Positions 16,520 through 24,283 of a DNA stretch of 37,729 nucleotides are shown here, piece after piece. The translations under genes were made by a program, and so were the position numbers. The number at the start of each line of letters is the position of its first letter. Within the stretch, counting starts at the first letter, position 1. This DNA is from Bifidobacterium breve. GTDB lineage: Bacteria; Actinomycetota; Actinomycetes; Nanopelagicales; Nanopelagicaceae. The notes below the pieces were generated by a model. That model had not been told where the DNA came from. It saw nothing but the letters and a program-made list of their open reading frames with translations, and searched no databases. The stretch spans positions 1-37,729 of the forward strand of contig CAMCXZ010000011.1 in assembly GCA_945883725.1 (NCBI GenBank). Reading direction: 5' to 3'.

Positions 16520-17362
16520 TTATCCTTTTACCGCTCCATCCATTACGCCGCTAACCAATTTGCGGCCCACAAAGATAAAGAGAATTAATAGCGGCGCGGT
16601 TGCCAAGAAAGCTCCGCCCATCTGAAGTGCGTAATCGAGTCCATACATCGGCTTAAGTTGAGTGAGTGCAACTTGGAGGGTGAAATTTTGTGGACTCTGC
16701 AAAACGATAGTCGGCCACAAGTAGTCGTTCCAAGAGGCCAAGAAGGCGAATAAACCAAGTACAAATGAGCTTTGGCGAATGATCGGAAGCACTATGCCAA
16801 AGAAAATACGTGGAACGCTCGCACCGTCAATGCTCGCAGCTTCGAGAAGTTCATTTGGTACTTGAGCGTCAATAATTTGCCGCATCCAAAATACGCCAAA
16901 GGCGGTAACTAGCGCCGGCACAATTAGTGCATACAGAGTGTCGACCATTTGTAGGTTTTTTACCAGAATGAAGAGTGGAATGATGCCCAACTGGCTAGGC
17001 AGCATCATGGTTCCAACGATGAAAAGAATAAAGAACTTGCGACCCTTGAAGTTCAGTTTTGCAAAGGCAAACCCGGCAAAAGCTGAGAAAATAACTTGAG
17101 CAACGGCGATAGAGATACCGACTATAAATGTGTTCATCAGAGCGGTATTGAAATAGACACCTTCGGCGCTAAGTACCTTCTGAGCAACAATTAGGAATCT
17201 GCCACCAGGGACTAGTGAGGGTGGACTCTTGGAGATTTCAGCATTTGTATTGGATGAAACTACGAACATCCAATAGAACGGAAAAATTGAAAGAAATGTA
17301 ATTGCGGCAAGGGCCACATAACTAAGTGGTGAAGTGCGCTGCCATTTTGGAATCTTCTCCAT
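16520..17362 (-). CDS. Sugar ABC transporter permease (MalG-type)
   Basis: The second membrane subunit of a carbohydrate uptake (CUT1) importer, 280 residues with six predicted helices. The EAA loop that contacts the ATPase is clear: EAASIDGASVPRIFFGIVLP near residue 175. An N-terminal helix with FPFYWMFVVSSN is typical of MalG-like proteins. Its ATG overlaps the stop of the MalF-type gene by one base (TAATG), so the two are translationally coupled. The 65 bases after its stop lead directly to the secreted modular protein gene, with no terminator. No ATPase gene is in the window. Confidence 0.93.
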   Translation of the reverse strand: MEKIPKWQRTSPLSYVALAAITFLSIFPFYWMFVVSSNTNAEISKSPPSLVPGGRFLIVAQKVLSAEGVYFNTALMNTFIVGISIAVAQVIFSAFAGFAFAKLNFKGRKFFILFIVGTMMLPSQLGIIPLFILVKNLQMVDTLYALIVPALVTAFGVFWMRQIIDAQVPNELLEAASIDGASVPRIFFGIVLPIIRQSSFVLGLFAFLASWNDYLWPTIVLQSPQNFTLQVALTQLKPMYGLDYALQMGGAFLATAPLLILFIFVGRKLVSGVMDGAVKG

Positions 17363-18351
17363 TATCGCCCACTTCCATCGTTGGAAATGCGACGAGTTAT
17401 TAGGAAATTGATCACCGAAATAATTAGAACAATGATGGTGATTGCGATTCCGATAGCTGCGGCATAGCCATACTTGTTATTGACGAATGCTTGGTTATAA
17501 AGAAAGAGAGTCAAGGTCAAGAACTGCTTGCTTGATCCACCATCTGCTGCCAGCTGTTGCGGTTCAGCAAATACTTGTAAGCCACCAATTGTGCCTACAA
17601 CCAAAACGAAAGTGATTGTATTTTTAAGCTGTGGCAACGTTACGTAGATGAATTGCTGCCATTTAGTAGCACCATCAACGGATGCTGACTCATAAAGCTC
17701 GTCAGGAATAGCCAGCATGGAAGCTAAGAAGATCAGCGTGTTATAGCCAACCCAGCGCCAAGTAATCATGGCGGCGATCTGAATGTGGCTCGGGACCACG
17801 CCCTCAATGAAGTCAATATTGTCAACGCCAAATATTCCAAGAATTCCGTTAATGATTCCAAAATCTCGACCAAATAGCTGTCCAAAAACAATAGTGATCG
17901 CAATTACGGAAGTGATATTTGGAACCAAGAAAATAGTTCTCCAAAAAGATGCTCCACGCAAACGCTTGCTTCTAAGAATTACAGCTAGCCCGATAGCCAT
18001 GGCCATTTGTGGAAATGTAGAAAGTGCCCAGATGCTAAAAGTGTTACGAATTGCTAACCAAAAATCAGAGTCACCCCACAGAGTTACGAAATTCTGCACC
18101 CCGTTGAAGGTTGATCCGCCAAGTGGATCCCATTTATAAAATGAAATGTAAATCGAATAAATAACTGGAGCCAGTCCGAAAATTAGGAAAATCACAAAAA
18201 ACGGAGCAATAAACGGAATACCGAAACGATGGTCTAAAGAGGCAACGCCCTCAATTGGTTTATTAGCTTTAGCAACCTTTTTTGGATTAGCTGATTTCCA
18301 AGGTGAGAGAGGCGCCTTGCGGCGCCCCTCTTTACCCTTTGAATTGCTCAT
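17362..18351 (-). CDS. Sugar ABC transporter permease (MalF-type)
   Basis: The first membrane subunit of the CUT1 importer, 329 residues. A basic, Pro-rich cytoplasmic tail of about 45 residues precedes the first helix (FGIPFIAPFFVIFLIFGLAP). Five more helices follow, and the EAA loop is YESASVDGATKWQQFIYVTLP near residue 225. Only a weak ribosome site is visible, so translation may depend on the binding-protein gene 28 bases upstream. It forms a heterodimer with the MalG-type protein. The likely substrate is a beta-gluco-oligosaccharide, inferred from the adjacent GH16 and GH1 genes. Confidence 0.93.
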   Translation of the reverse strand: MSNSKGKEGRRKAPLSPWKSANPKKVAKANKPIEGVASLDHRFGIPFIAPFFVIFLIFGLAPVIYSIYISFYKWDPLGGSTFNGVQNFVTLWGDSDFWLAIRNTFSIWALSTFPQMAMAIGLAVILRSKRLRGASFWRTIFLVPNITSVIAITIVFGQLFGRDFGIINGILGIFGVDNIDFIEGVVPSHIQIAAMITWRWVGYNTLIFLASMLAIPDELYESASVDGATKWQQFIYVTLPQLKNTITFVLVVGTIGGLQVFAEPQQLAADGGSSKQFLTLTLFLYNQAFVNNKYGYAAAIGIAITIIVLIISVINFLITRRISNDGSGR

Positions 18352-18379
18352 TAGTTTTTCAATACCTAGTTATAAATAT

Positions 18380-19720
18380 CTAGTTATTGATAACTTTTTT
18401 GATATCGACGAGTACTTGAGCCCATGATTTAGCGGCTGTCATTTTCTTTGCAGCCACTCGTCCTAGGCCAGCACCAATTGCTTGATCAATAGAACGTTGT
18501 AGTTTGCCTTCAAAGATTGGCTTCACCTTTGAAACACCCGCAGCGTAGATCTTCCCAACTGGGGCGTTATTAAAGAATGGATCCTTGTAGTTAAGCAAAG
18601 CAGCATCGTCATACAAAACCGAAGCAGCCGGGAACAAGCCGTAGGTCTTAAATACCTTTAGTTGTTGCTCTGGAGCTAGGTACCAACTGATGAAGTCATA
18701 TGCCTCTTGTGAATTTTTGGCATAAGAAGGAACTGCTAGTTGAGTGCCACCTTGGTTACCTCCACCACCAGGAAGAGCAGCAATGTCCCATTTACCAGCA
18801 GTATCTGGGGCCTGACTCTTTATGTAATCCATCATCCAGGCTGGAGCCAAAATAGTTGCGAAAGCTCCCTTATTCATTCCGATATTCCAGTCAGATGTGT
18901 ACTGACCAATACGGGTTCCGATACCTGCTTCAGTTGCTTTAATCGTAGTGTCCCAGGCCTTTTTAACCTGTGGATTTGTGCTATAAATTAATTTTCCTGC
19001 ATCGGTGCCGTCATTCTTGTAATACTTTTCAGTACCTTGATTCATGATTGCGGAATAAATAGTTCCCGCGTTATCAAGGAATCCTTTGCCAGCTTTCTTA
19101 TCTGCAGCACTTAACTTTGAATTGTACTTAACACCGGTAGCGATGAACTTGTCCCAAGTTGGCCATAGTTTTCCAACTGCGCCACGCTCGGTAGGAAGTC
19201 CAGCTTTTTTGAATAGATCAACTCGGTAGGCAACTTCAAGTCCGCCGACATCTGTTGGGAATCCGATAACGCTGTCGTCATAACCAACGCCTTGTTCCCA
19301 GCGCCATGGCAAGTAATTCTTCTTGAAGTCCAGGGCAGTCTTGCCCGCTGGAATATCCGCTTTAACGTTTGCCTCTGATGTTTTCATCGTACGCAAATCA
19401 GTAAAGCACTTTGGATATGAGCGCCAGTATCCGGAGTATTGAACTTCAACGGCCACAACATCTGGGCCAGTCTTAGAGGTACATGCGGTAACCATATTTG
19501 TACCATTTAGTGCGTCTAAATCTGATTTCTTGATTTCCAAAGTAATTTCAGGATGTAGGGCCTTATATTCTTTTACTAGCGTGCGCTGAATAACATCGCC
19601 AAAGGTCCAGATACTAATCGTTACATCTGCTGCACGAGCTGGGGTGCCCAGAACGCCAGCTGCCAAAATTGCCGCGGTTGAAACGGCAATCGAGCCTCTA
19701 AATAAGGTCTTCTTACGCAT
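18380..19720 (-). CDS. Extracellular sugar-binding protein of ABC importer
   Basis: The solute-binding lipoprotein-like or secreted subunit (family 1) of the importer, 446 residues. A signal peptide (about 1-30, ending TPARAAD) is followed by ISIWTFGDV, the usual first strand. Later marks are GPDVVAVEV near 90, YQVDLFKKAGLP-like (YRVDLFKKAGLP) near 160 and the WNIGMNKGAFATILAPAWM region near 290. There is no Cys lipobox. The ATG at 19720 is chosen because AAAGGAG lies 5 bases upstream; a 19-residue longer reading from 19777 would cover that site. It is the first gene of the minus-strand operon and has the operator about 92 bases upstream. Substrate is inferred as laminari-oligosaccharide. Confidence 0.93.
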   Translation of the reverse strand: MRKKTLFRGSIAVSTAAILAAGVLGTPARAADVTISIWTFGDVIQRTLVKEYKALHPEITLEIKKSDLDALNGTNMVTACTSKTGPDVVAVEVQYSGYWRSYPKCFTDLRTMKTSEANVKADIPAGKTALDFKKNYLPWRWEQGVGYDDSVIGFPTDVGGLEVAYRVDLFKKAGLPTERGAVGKLWPTWDKFIATGVKYNSKLSAADKKAGKGFLDNAGTIYSAIMNQGTEKYYKNDGTDAGKLIYSTNPQVKKAWDTTIKATEAGIGTRIGQYTSDWNIGMNKGAFATILAPAWMMDYIKSQAPDTAGKWDIAALPGGGGNQGGTQLAVPSYAKNSQEAYDFISWYLAPEQQLKVFKTYGLFPAASVLYDDAALLNYKDPFFNNAPVGKIYAAGVSKVKPIFEGKLQRSIDQAIGAGLGRVAAKKMTAAKSWAQVLVDIKKVINN

Positions 19721-19725
19721 ACCAA

Positions 19726-19732
19726 CTCCTTT
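19726..19732 (-). promoter_or_regulatory. Ribosome binding site deciding the binding-protein start
   Basis: AAAGGAG on the minus strand, 5 bases before the ATG at 19720. It is one of the strongest ribosome sites in the window, fitting high expression of a binding protein. Confidence 0.85.
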
Positions 19733-19811
19733 ATATTGAACAGCGCTAACAAAAAAGTTATCGTTTCGTAGTACCAATTTACCCGACCTAGAGGTAGGCT
19801 CTTACGCACCA

Positions 19812-19825
19812 TGAAAGCGGTTTCA
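19812..19825. promoter_or_regulatory. LacI-type operator, copy 2
   Basis: TGAAAGCGGTTTCA, identical in all 14 bases to the site at 12709. It sits between the divergent binding-protein gene (ATG 19720) and secreted GH16 gene (GTG 19934), so one site can control both transcripts. Confidence 0.87.
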
Positions 19826-19933
19826 CACTACTGTATCTAAGTGTGTAATTGCTAGGAGCGCAACACCAATTGCTTAGAGTTAAGATTTGTTATCAAAGCG
19901 TGACTGAGTAGGCAGGAAAGAGGAAATAGCAGC

Positions 19934-20860
19934 GTGAACCAGATCCGGAAGTCCCGAGTGCGGGTGTCGGCCCTAGTGTCGGCTTCAATTTTGGCGACCT
20001 CGATTATTGCCATTATGCCTGCCACTATTTCTCAAGCTGCCGGGCCTAAAGTGCTCAAGCTTCTCTGGTCTGATGAATTTAATGGCAAGAAAGGCGCACT
20101 GCCATCTTCGAAGAATTGGGAATACGACATAGGAAACGGTTATGGGTGGGGCAACGCCGAACTTGAGTACTACACGAATAAACCTGCCAATATTTCAACC
20201 GATGGCAAAGGCAAATTAGTAATCTCGGCAAATCGAATTTCTGACTCGCAAGGTAATGCCACTGATAACTCGAGCGCTACGACTAAAATTCTAGATACTT
20301 GTTGGGAATGCCAATTTACTAGTGCCAAAATAAAGACCTCCAAAAAAGTACAGTTTCAATATGGGCGCTTAGAGGCTCGGATGAAAGTTGCTCCGGGTGA
20401 AGGTACTTGGCCAGCTTTTTGGATGCTCGGTGCTGATTTGCTCGATGGTAATCCTTGGCCCGAATGTGGCGAAATTGATATCGTCGAAACTCGCGGCGTA
20501 GAACCATATTTCCTTTCGGCAGTTCTGCATGGTCCAGGTTACGGAAAAGGACCTGGAGTAGGCGGGTCGTACCAAAACCCAGCGCCACTTAGTGATGCCT
20601 ACCATGTATATGCGATTGAATGGAAAAAGGATAAAATTGATTTCTATTTTAACGATCGCCTAATCTCAAGTGAAACTCCCGCTTCAGTAAAACCCGGGAA
20701 CTGGGTTTTCAATCAAAAGTTTTTCATAATTCTAAATCTGGCAATGGGCGGCGAGTTCGGCGGGACAATTGATCCAGCAATAAAGCAAACTCAACTATTT
20801 GTTGATTACATCCGCTATTACTCAGTGGATGGAACCGGCAAAGTAACCAAACAAAAATAG
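19934..20860 (+). CDS. Secreted GH16 endo-beta-1,3-glucanase
   Basis: A secreted laminarinase-type enzyme of 308 residues. A long basic N-terminal stretch leads into a signal peptide ending near residue 35 (ISQAAG). The GH16 domain fills the rest. Its active site is Glu180-Ile-Asp182-Ile-Val-Glu185 in ECGEIDIVETRG, with WGNAELEYYT near residue 75 and CEFTSAKI-like CQFTSAKI near 125. It lacks the Ig-like domains of its paralogue but has the same kind of C-terminal tail (DGTGKV). The start is GTG with AGAGG 10 bases upstream. The second modular protein follows 53 bases downstream on the same strand, and the operator lies about 110 bases upstream. Confidence 0.92.
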   Translation: MNQIRKSRVRVSALVSASILATSIIAIMPATISQAAGPKVLKLLWSDEFNGKKGALPSSKNWEYDIGNGYGWGNAELEYYTNKPANISTDGKGKLVISANRISDSQGNATDNSSATTKILDTCWECQFTSAKIKTSKKVQFQYGRLEARMKVAPGEGTWPAFWMLGADLLDGNPWPECGEIDIVETRGVEPYFLSAVLHGPGYGKGPGVGGSYQNPAPLSDAYHVYAIEWKKDKIDFYFNDRLISSETPASVKPGNWVFNQKFFIILNLAMGGEFGGTIDPAIKQTQLFVDYIRYYSVDGTGKVTKQK

Positions 20861-20913
20861 AATAATGAGTAAAATTGTTTCATTCGAGTATCTACTCTAA
20901 TTAGGAGGCAAGC

Positions 20914-22494
20914 ATGAAGGCTACAGAAAGAATGCTCAAGATAGCGGTTTTATTTGTAACTGGCGTGCTCTCATTCAGTCTCCTCAGTCCACCGCTTCAA
21001 GCTGCCACAAGCACTCATGCCATTAGATTAGTGAAGGCGGATTCAGCTGGATTTGCTTGGATATTAGAAAACAAAGCGGCCCAAGCTGACTATACGAATT
21101 TTACCCAGTACTACACCCCGGCTGTAAAACTGCAGATGGTTATTGCCCCGGTTGGGGGCACATTGAATTTGAAGTGGAAAGTTACCGACGCACAAGGCAA
21201 GGCTGTGCCTAACACAGATGTGACATTAGTACTCAATCCCGCATACACAAATGGAACTGCAAATACGATTTCTGAAGATGGCCAAACTATCCCGCTTGCA
21301 AAAGGTGGTTCAAAAGATGGCTTTGATATCCCACTAAAGACAGATGCCGATGGTTTTGTTTTTTACACTTTGACAAATCAAGACACTAAAGGTGATAAGA
21401 ATATACCTAACGATGGATCAACTGTTCCTGACTACCAATCTGCTTTTGTATACACACAAGTGCAACTTTGGGTGGGAAATTTCACCTCGCGGGAAGAAAG
21501 AGATCCTGTTCGAAAAACTCAAGATCAAGACATTCTTGAAATCCACTTTACAGAGGGCGTCAAAGCTGAAAAGTCAGGTGTAGCAAAACCGACTCCGACA
21601 GTTACGAAGGAGCCCGTAGTGATAAAAACTCCTTCAATCAGATTGATCTCACCCGTCTATAATGACAAAAACAGCGTCGATTCAACAATCGATATTGTGA
21701 AATTTTTTACAGAGAAAAGTAAATCTTTCTACACTTATGTTGAAGCTGGAACAAAAATATCACTGACTTATCAGGTTACTTTAGACGGAACTACTGTTGC
21801 TGCAAAGCAATTAATTAAATTACAAGTTAACTCCTCTTACAGTGAGTCAAACGCGAGTTGGAAGACATCAACTGGTGTGACTGTTAAAGGGCAAAAAGGC
21901 GCAGATCCTGGGCTAGAACTTTCTGGTACGACTGATGAGTCAGGCAAAGTTACCTTTGTTATTGAAAATATAGATGTAGATAAATTAGAGGATTTCCCAT
22001 CCTCTCCAATTCAGTCTCGAGATAAAATCACACCAGGAAGACTTTTCGGAACCTTTAAACCGATATTCCCTGATAAAGGTGATAGCGAAGCAGATGTTGA
22101 TTTGGTAACTTTTGATATAACTAAGTCGGCGACTGCAACACCTGCTCCGACACCGTCGGCAACACCAACACCGACACCGTCGGCAACACCAACACCGACA
22201 CCGTCGGCTACGCCAACACCAACACCAACGCCCACCGTTACAACGGCGGCTCCAGTAGCTCAGATAATTGCAGCAGTTGCAACTTCGCTGAAGGTAGGAA
22301 AGTCATTAACGCTTCCAGCTAAAAGCACTGCAGGAATTTCAGTCAAGTGGGTCTCTACTACAAAGACAATCTGTACTGTCTCTGGCAGCAAAGTAACTGC
22401 GAAGAAAAAGGGTTCTTGTTCAGTAACTGGCACAAATGCTGGCGATGCTAAGAACACCGCCCTTTCAGTAACAAAGAAAATCACGGTAAAATAA
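20914..22494 (+). CDS. Secreted protein with two Big-1-like modules and Big-2-like C-terminal domain (unrecognised family)
   Basis: Paralogue of the modular protein at 15000-16454, 526 residues. A signal peptide ends near residue 31 (LQAATS). Two copies of the module follow, about 37-215 and 242-410. Each starts with IRLV or IRLIS, has a TLNLKWKVTD or KISLTYQVT core, N-AY-N or NSSYSES, then a DADGFVFYTLTNQD or TDESGKVTFVIENID strand. A PTPSAT linker (about 412-450) leads to a Big-2-like Ig domain (about 451-526) with VKWVSTTKTICTVSGSKVTA. AGGAGG upstream fixes the start. It follows the secreted GH16 gene and ends at a strong terminator. Function is not known; glucan binding is a guess from position. 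Confidence 0.8.
   Translation: MKATERMLKIAVLFVTGVLSFSLLSPPLQAATSTHAIRLVKADSAGFAWILENKAAQADYTNFTQYYTPAVKLQMVIAPVGGTLNLKWKVTDAQGKAVPNTDVTLVLNPAYTNGTANTISEDGQTIPLAKGGSKDGFDIPLKTDADGFVFYTLTNQDTKGDKNIPNDGSTVPDYQSAFVYTQVQLWVGNFTSREERDPVRKTQDQDILEIHFTEGVKAEKSGVAKPTPTVTKEPVVIKTPSIRLISPVYNDKNSVDSTIDIVKFFTEKSKSFYTYVEAGTKISLTYQVTLDGTTVAAKQLIKLQVNSSYSESNASWKTSTGVTVKGQKGADPGLELSGTTDESGKVTFVIENIDVDKLEDFPSSPIQSRDKITPGRLFGTFKPIFPDKGDSEADVDLVTFDITKSATATPAPTPSATPTPTPSATPTPTPSATPTPTPTPTVTTAAPVAQIIAAVATSLKVGKSLTLPAKSTAGISVKWVSTTKTICTVSGSKVTAKKKGSCSVTGTNAGDAKNTALSVTKKITVK
22147..22218 (+). repeat. Three 24-base tandem units coding a Pro-Thr-Ser-Ala linker
   Basis: Units at 22147, 22171 and 22195 differ by two bases in the third copy. 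They encode PTPSATPT repeated. The same 24-base design occurs on the other strand in the large metalloprotease gene at 35297-35440. Confidence 0.9.
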
Positions 22495-22503
22495 TTAAAT
22501 AGA

Positions 22504-22552
22504 AACTGCCCGCCTTTACTCACTTAAGAGTTAAGGCGGGCAGTTCTTTTTT
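22504..22552 (+). terminator. Strong intrinsic terminator
   Basis: AACTGCCCGCCTT pairs with AAGGCGGGCAGTT (22504-22545), a 13-bp perfect arm with a further pairing region inside. A run of six T follows (22547-22552). It ends the plus-strand GH16/modular-protein transcript and marks the right boundary of the glucan locus. Confidence 0.95.
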
Positions 22553-22553
22553 G

Positions 22554-22626
22554 TAGCCCCGAAGGGATTCGAACCCTCGTAGCTGGCTTGAGAAGCCAGA
22601 GTCCTAGGCCGCTAGACGACGGGGCC
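22554..22626 (-). tRNA. tRNA-Glu (CUC)
   Basis: A 73-base cloverleaf on the minus strand. The acceptor stem is GGCCCCG/CGGGGCT. The anticodon stem CTGGC/GCCAG encloses the loop TTCTCAA with anticodon CTC, and the T-loop is GGTTCGAATCC. CCA is not encoded. It stands downstream of tRNA-Gln and gltX, whose product charges it. Confidence 0.95.
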
Positions 22627-22660
22627 CTAGTACATATTTTAAATCTTTTAATCACGTTCG

Positions 22661-22732
22661 CTGGGGTACCAGGACTCGAACCTAGACTTACTGAACCAGA
22701 ATCAGCAGGGCTGCCAATTACCCCATACCCCA
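22661..22732 (-). tRNA. tRNA-Gln (CUG)
   Basis: A 72-base cloverleaf on the minus strand. The acceptor stem is TGGGGTA/TACCCCA. The anticodon stem GCTGA/TCAGT (one G-U pair) encloses TTCTGGT with anticodon CTG, and the T-loop is GGTTCGAGTCC. CCA is not encoded. In Actinobacteria this tRNA is usually first charged with Glu by GltX and then amidated by GatCAB. Confidence 0.95.
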
Positions 22733-22752
22733 TTTCGGCTTTCGCCCAAATG

Positions 22753-22773
22753 CGTTGACCGGCGTGGTCAACG
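22753..22773. other. Perfect 8-bp hairpin between gltX and tRNA-Gln
   Basis: CGTTGACC/GGTCAACG with a 5-base loop and no U run in either direction. It could be a processing or pause structure in the gltX-tRNA transcript. Confidence 0.5.
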
Positions 22774-22819
22774 AGGGTTAAGAATACCTTAGGAATTACC
22801 GCCTATAAAACCTTTAAAA

Positions 22820-24283
22820 CTAAAGGGAAAGCGCCAATTTGATGCGTTCTAAACTGACTTCCTGCCCGAGTAGCTCCATAGATTCAAAGAGTGGTGGCGA
22901 GATATTGCTACCAGTTGTGGCAATACGCACGGCGCTAAAAGCGATACGAGGTTTTAGCCCGAGCTCTTCAATGAGTGAAGAACGAAGTGCTGCCTCAATC
23001 GAATCGTGAGTCCAAGTAGTTAGCTTTGATAATTCAGTTGAACTACGTGACAGAACTGCTTTGGCAGCCTCGTCATTTACTTTGCTTATGCAATCTTCGG
23101 CAACTGCGAAGTTCTTAACGAATAAGAAGTTAAGCATTGCTGGCACTTCAGCCAAAGTAACGATGCGCTCTTGAATAATTGGTAGCGCAGCTTTAACAAC
23201 TGCGATCTCGGCATCAGTTCCAGAAATAATTGCCTCTTTAGTGAGAAATGGCAGCGACCAATTTAGGAATTCATCAGGAGATAGTGCACGGATCTTGTCG
23301 CCATTGATAGCCTCTAGCTTCTTCATATCAAATCGAGCAGGCGATGAGTGGACCTTATCGACGGTGAAGAGTTCAGTTAACTCTTTCATTGTTACATTTT
23401 CACGGTCATCCCCTGGTGACCAACCAAGGAGTGCTAAGTAATTACAAATAGCTTCAGGCAAGAAACCGCGCTCGCGATACCAAGCAATTGAAACTTCACC
23501 GTTTCGCTTTGAAAGTTTGGCATTGTCTTGACCCATCACAAATGGCAAGTGCGCAAATGTTGGGTAGTCCTCTGGTTCAACGCCCATTGCTTGATAAACC
23601 CGAATCTGGCGCGGGGTCGAAGAAAGTAAATCTTCGCCACGTAGCACATGGGTTACTTTCATCATGATGTCATCAACTGCAACTGCCAAGGTGTAAAGAG
23701 GCGAACCATCGCCACGAACCAGCACGAAATCCGGAACAACTTTATGATCGAAAGTTACATCGCCACGAATCTCATCAGTAAAAGTAGTGCTGCCATCAGG
23801 CATGCGCATGCGAACAACAGCTTCGCGGCCCTGCGTCTTGTAGTCAGTGATTTGAGCATTTGTTAAGTCGCGACATTGACCGTCATAGCCTGGTGCAACA
23901 TTTGCAGCACGTTGTGCCTCACGACGAGCTTCTAATTCAACAGGTGTGCAGTAACAGTAATAGGCATCTTTTTGATCAAGAAACTTTTGGGCCCACTGCG
24001 CATAAATATCTAAACGTTGTGATTGCAAGTAAGGACCATTTGGGCCACCGACTTCTGGGCCCTCATCCCAATCAAGTCCGAGCCATTTGAGCGTATCGAT
24101 GGCAGCTTGAATGTATTCATCAGTAACGCGAGTGGTATCAGTATCTTCGATGCGGAAAATAAAAGTGCCGCCGGTATGACGGGCATAAGCCCAATCAAAT
24201 AGTGCGGTGCGAATATTTCCCACATGGAGATCGCCGGTTGGTGATGGCGCAAATCGAACGCGAACTTCTTTACCCACGGGCAC
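22820..24283 (-). CDS. gltX: Glutamyl-tRNA synthetase
   Basis: Class I synthetase that charges tRNA-Glu, and probably tRNA-Gln for later amidation. Length is 487 residues, normal for GltX. The HIGH-equivalent is HVGN in APSPTGDLHVGNIRTALF, and the KMSKS-equivalent is KLSKR in DNAKLSKRNG. The insert CYCTPVELEARR near residue 108 and the anticodon-binding helical domain after about residue 330 are in place. The gene overlaps the FAH-family gene by 14 bases and is followed by tRNA-Gln and tRNA-Glu, an order common in Actinobacteria. No glutaminyl-tRNA synthetase is in the window. Confidence 0.97.
   Translation of the reverse strand: MPVGKEVRVRFAPSPTGDLHVGNIRTALFDWAYARHTGGTFIFRIEDTDTTRVTDEYIQAAIDTLKWLGLDWDEGPEVGGPNGPYLQSQRLDIYAQWAQKFLDQKDAYYCYCTPVELEARREAQRAANVAPGYDGQCRDLTNAQITDYKTQGREAVVRMRMPDGSTTFTDEIRGDVTFDHKVVPDFVLVRGDGSPLYTLAVAVDDIMMKVTHVLRGEDLLSSTPRQIRVYQAMGVEPEDYPTFAHLPFVMGQDNAKLSKRNGEVSIAWYRERGFLPEAICNYLALLGWSPGDDRENVTMKELTELFTVDKVHSSPARFDMKKLEAINGDKIRALSPDEFLNWSLPFLTKEAIISGTDAEIAVVKAALPIIQERIVTLAEVPAMLNFLFVKNFAVAEDCISKVNDEAAKAVLSRSSTELSKLTTWTHDSIEAALRSSLIEELGLKPRIAFSAVRIATTGSNISPPLFESMELLGQEVSLERIKLALSL

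Noticed and set aside
20869-20882. GTAAAATTGTTTCA before the second modular protein gene, like a degenerate glucan operator
   Set aside because: It lacks the central CG and the left TG. Only the right arm fits, and the gene is already downstream of the operator at 19812.
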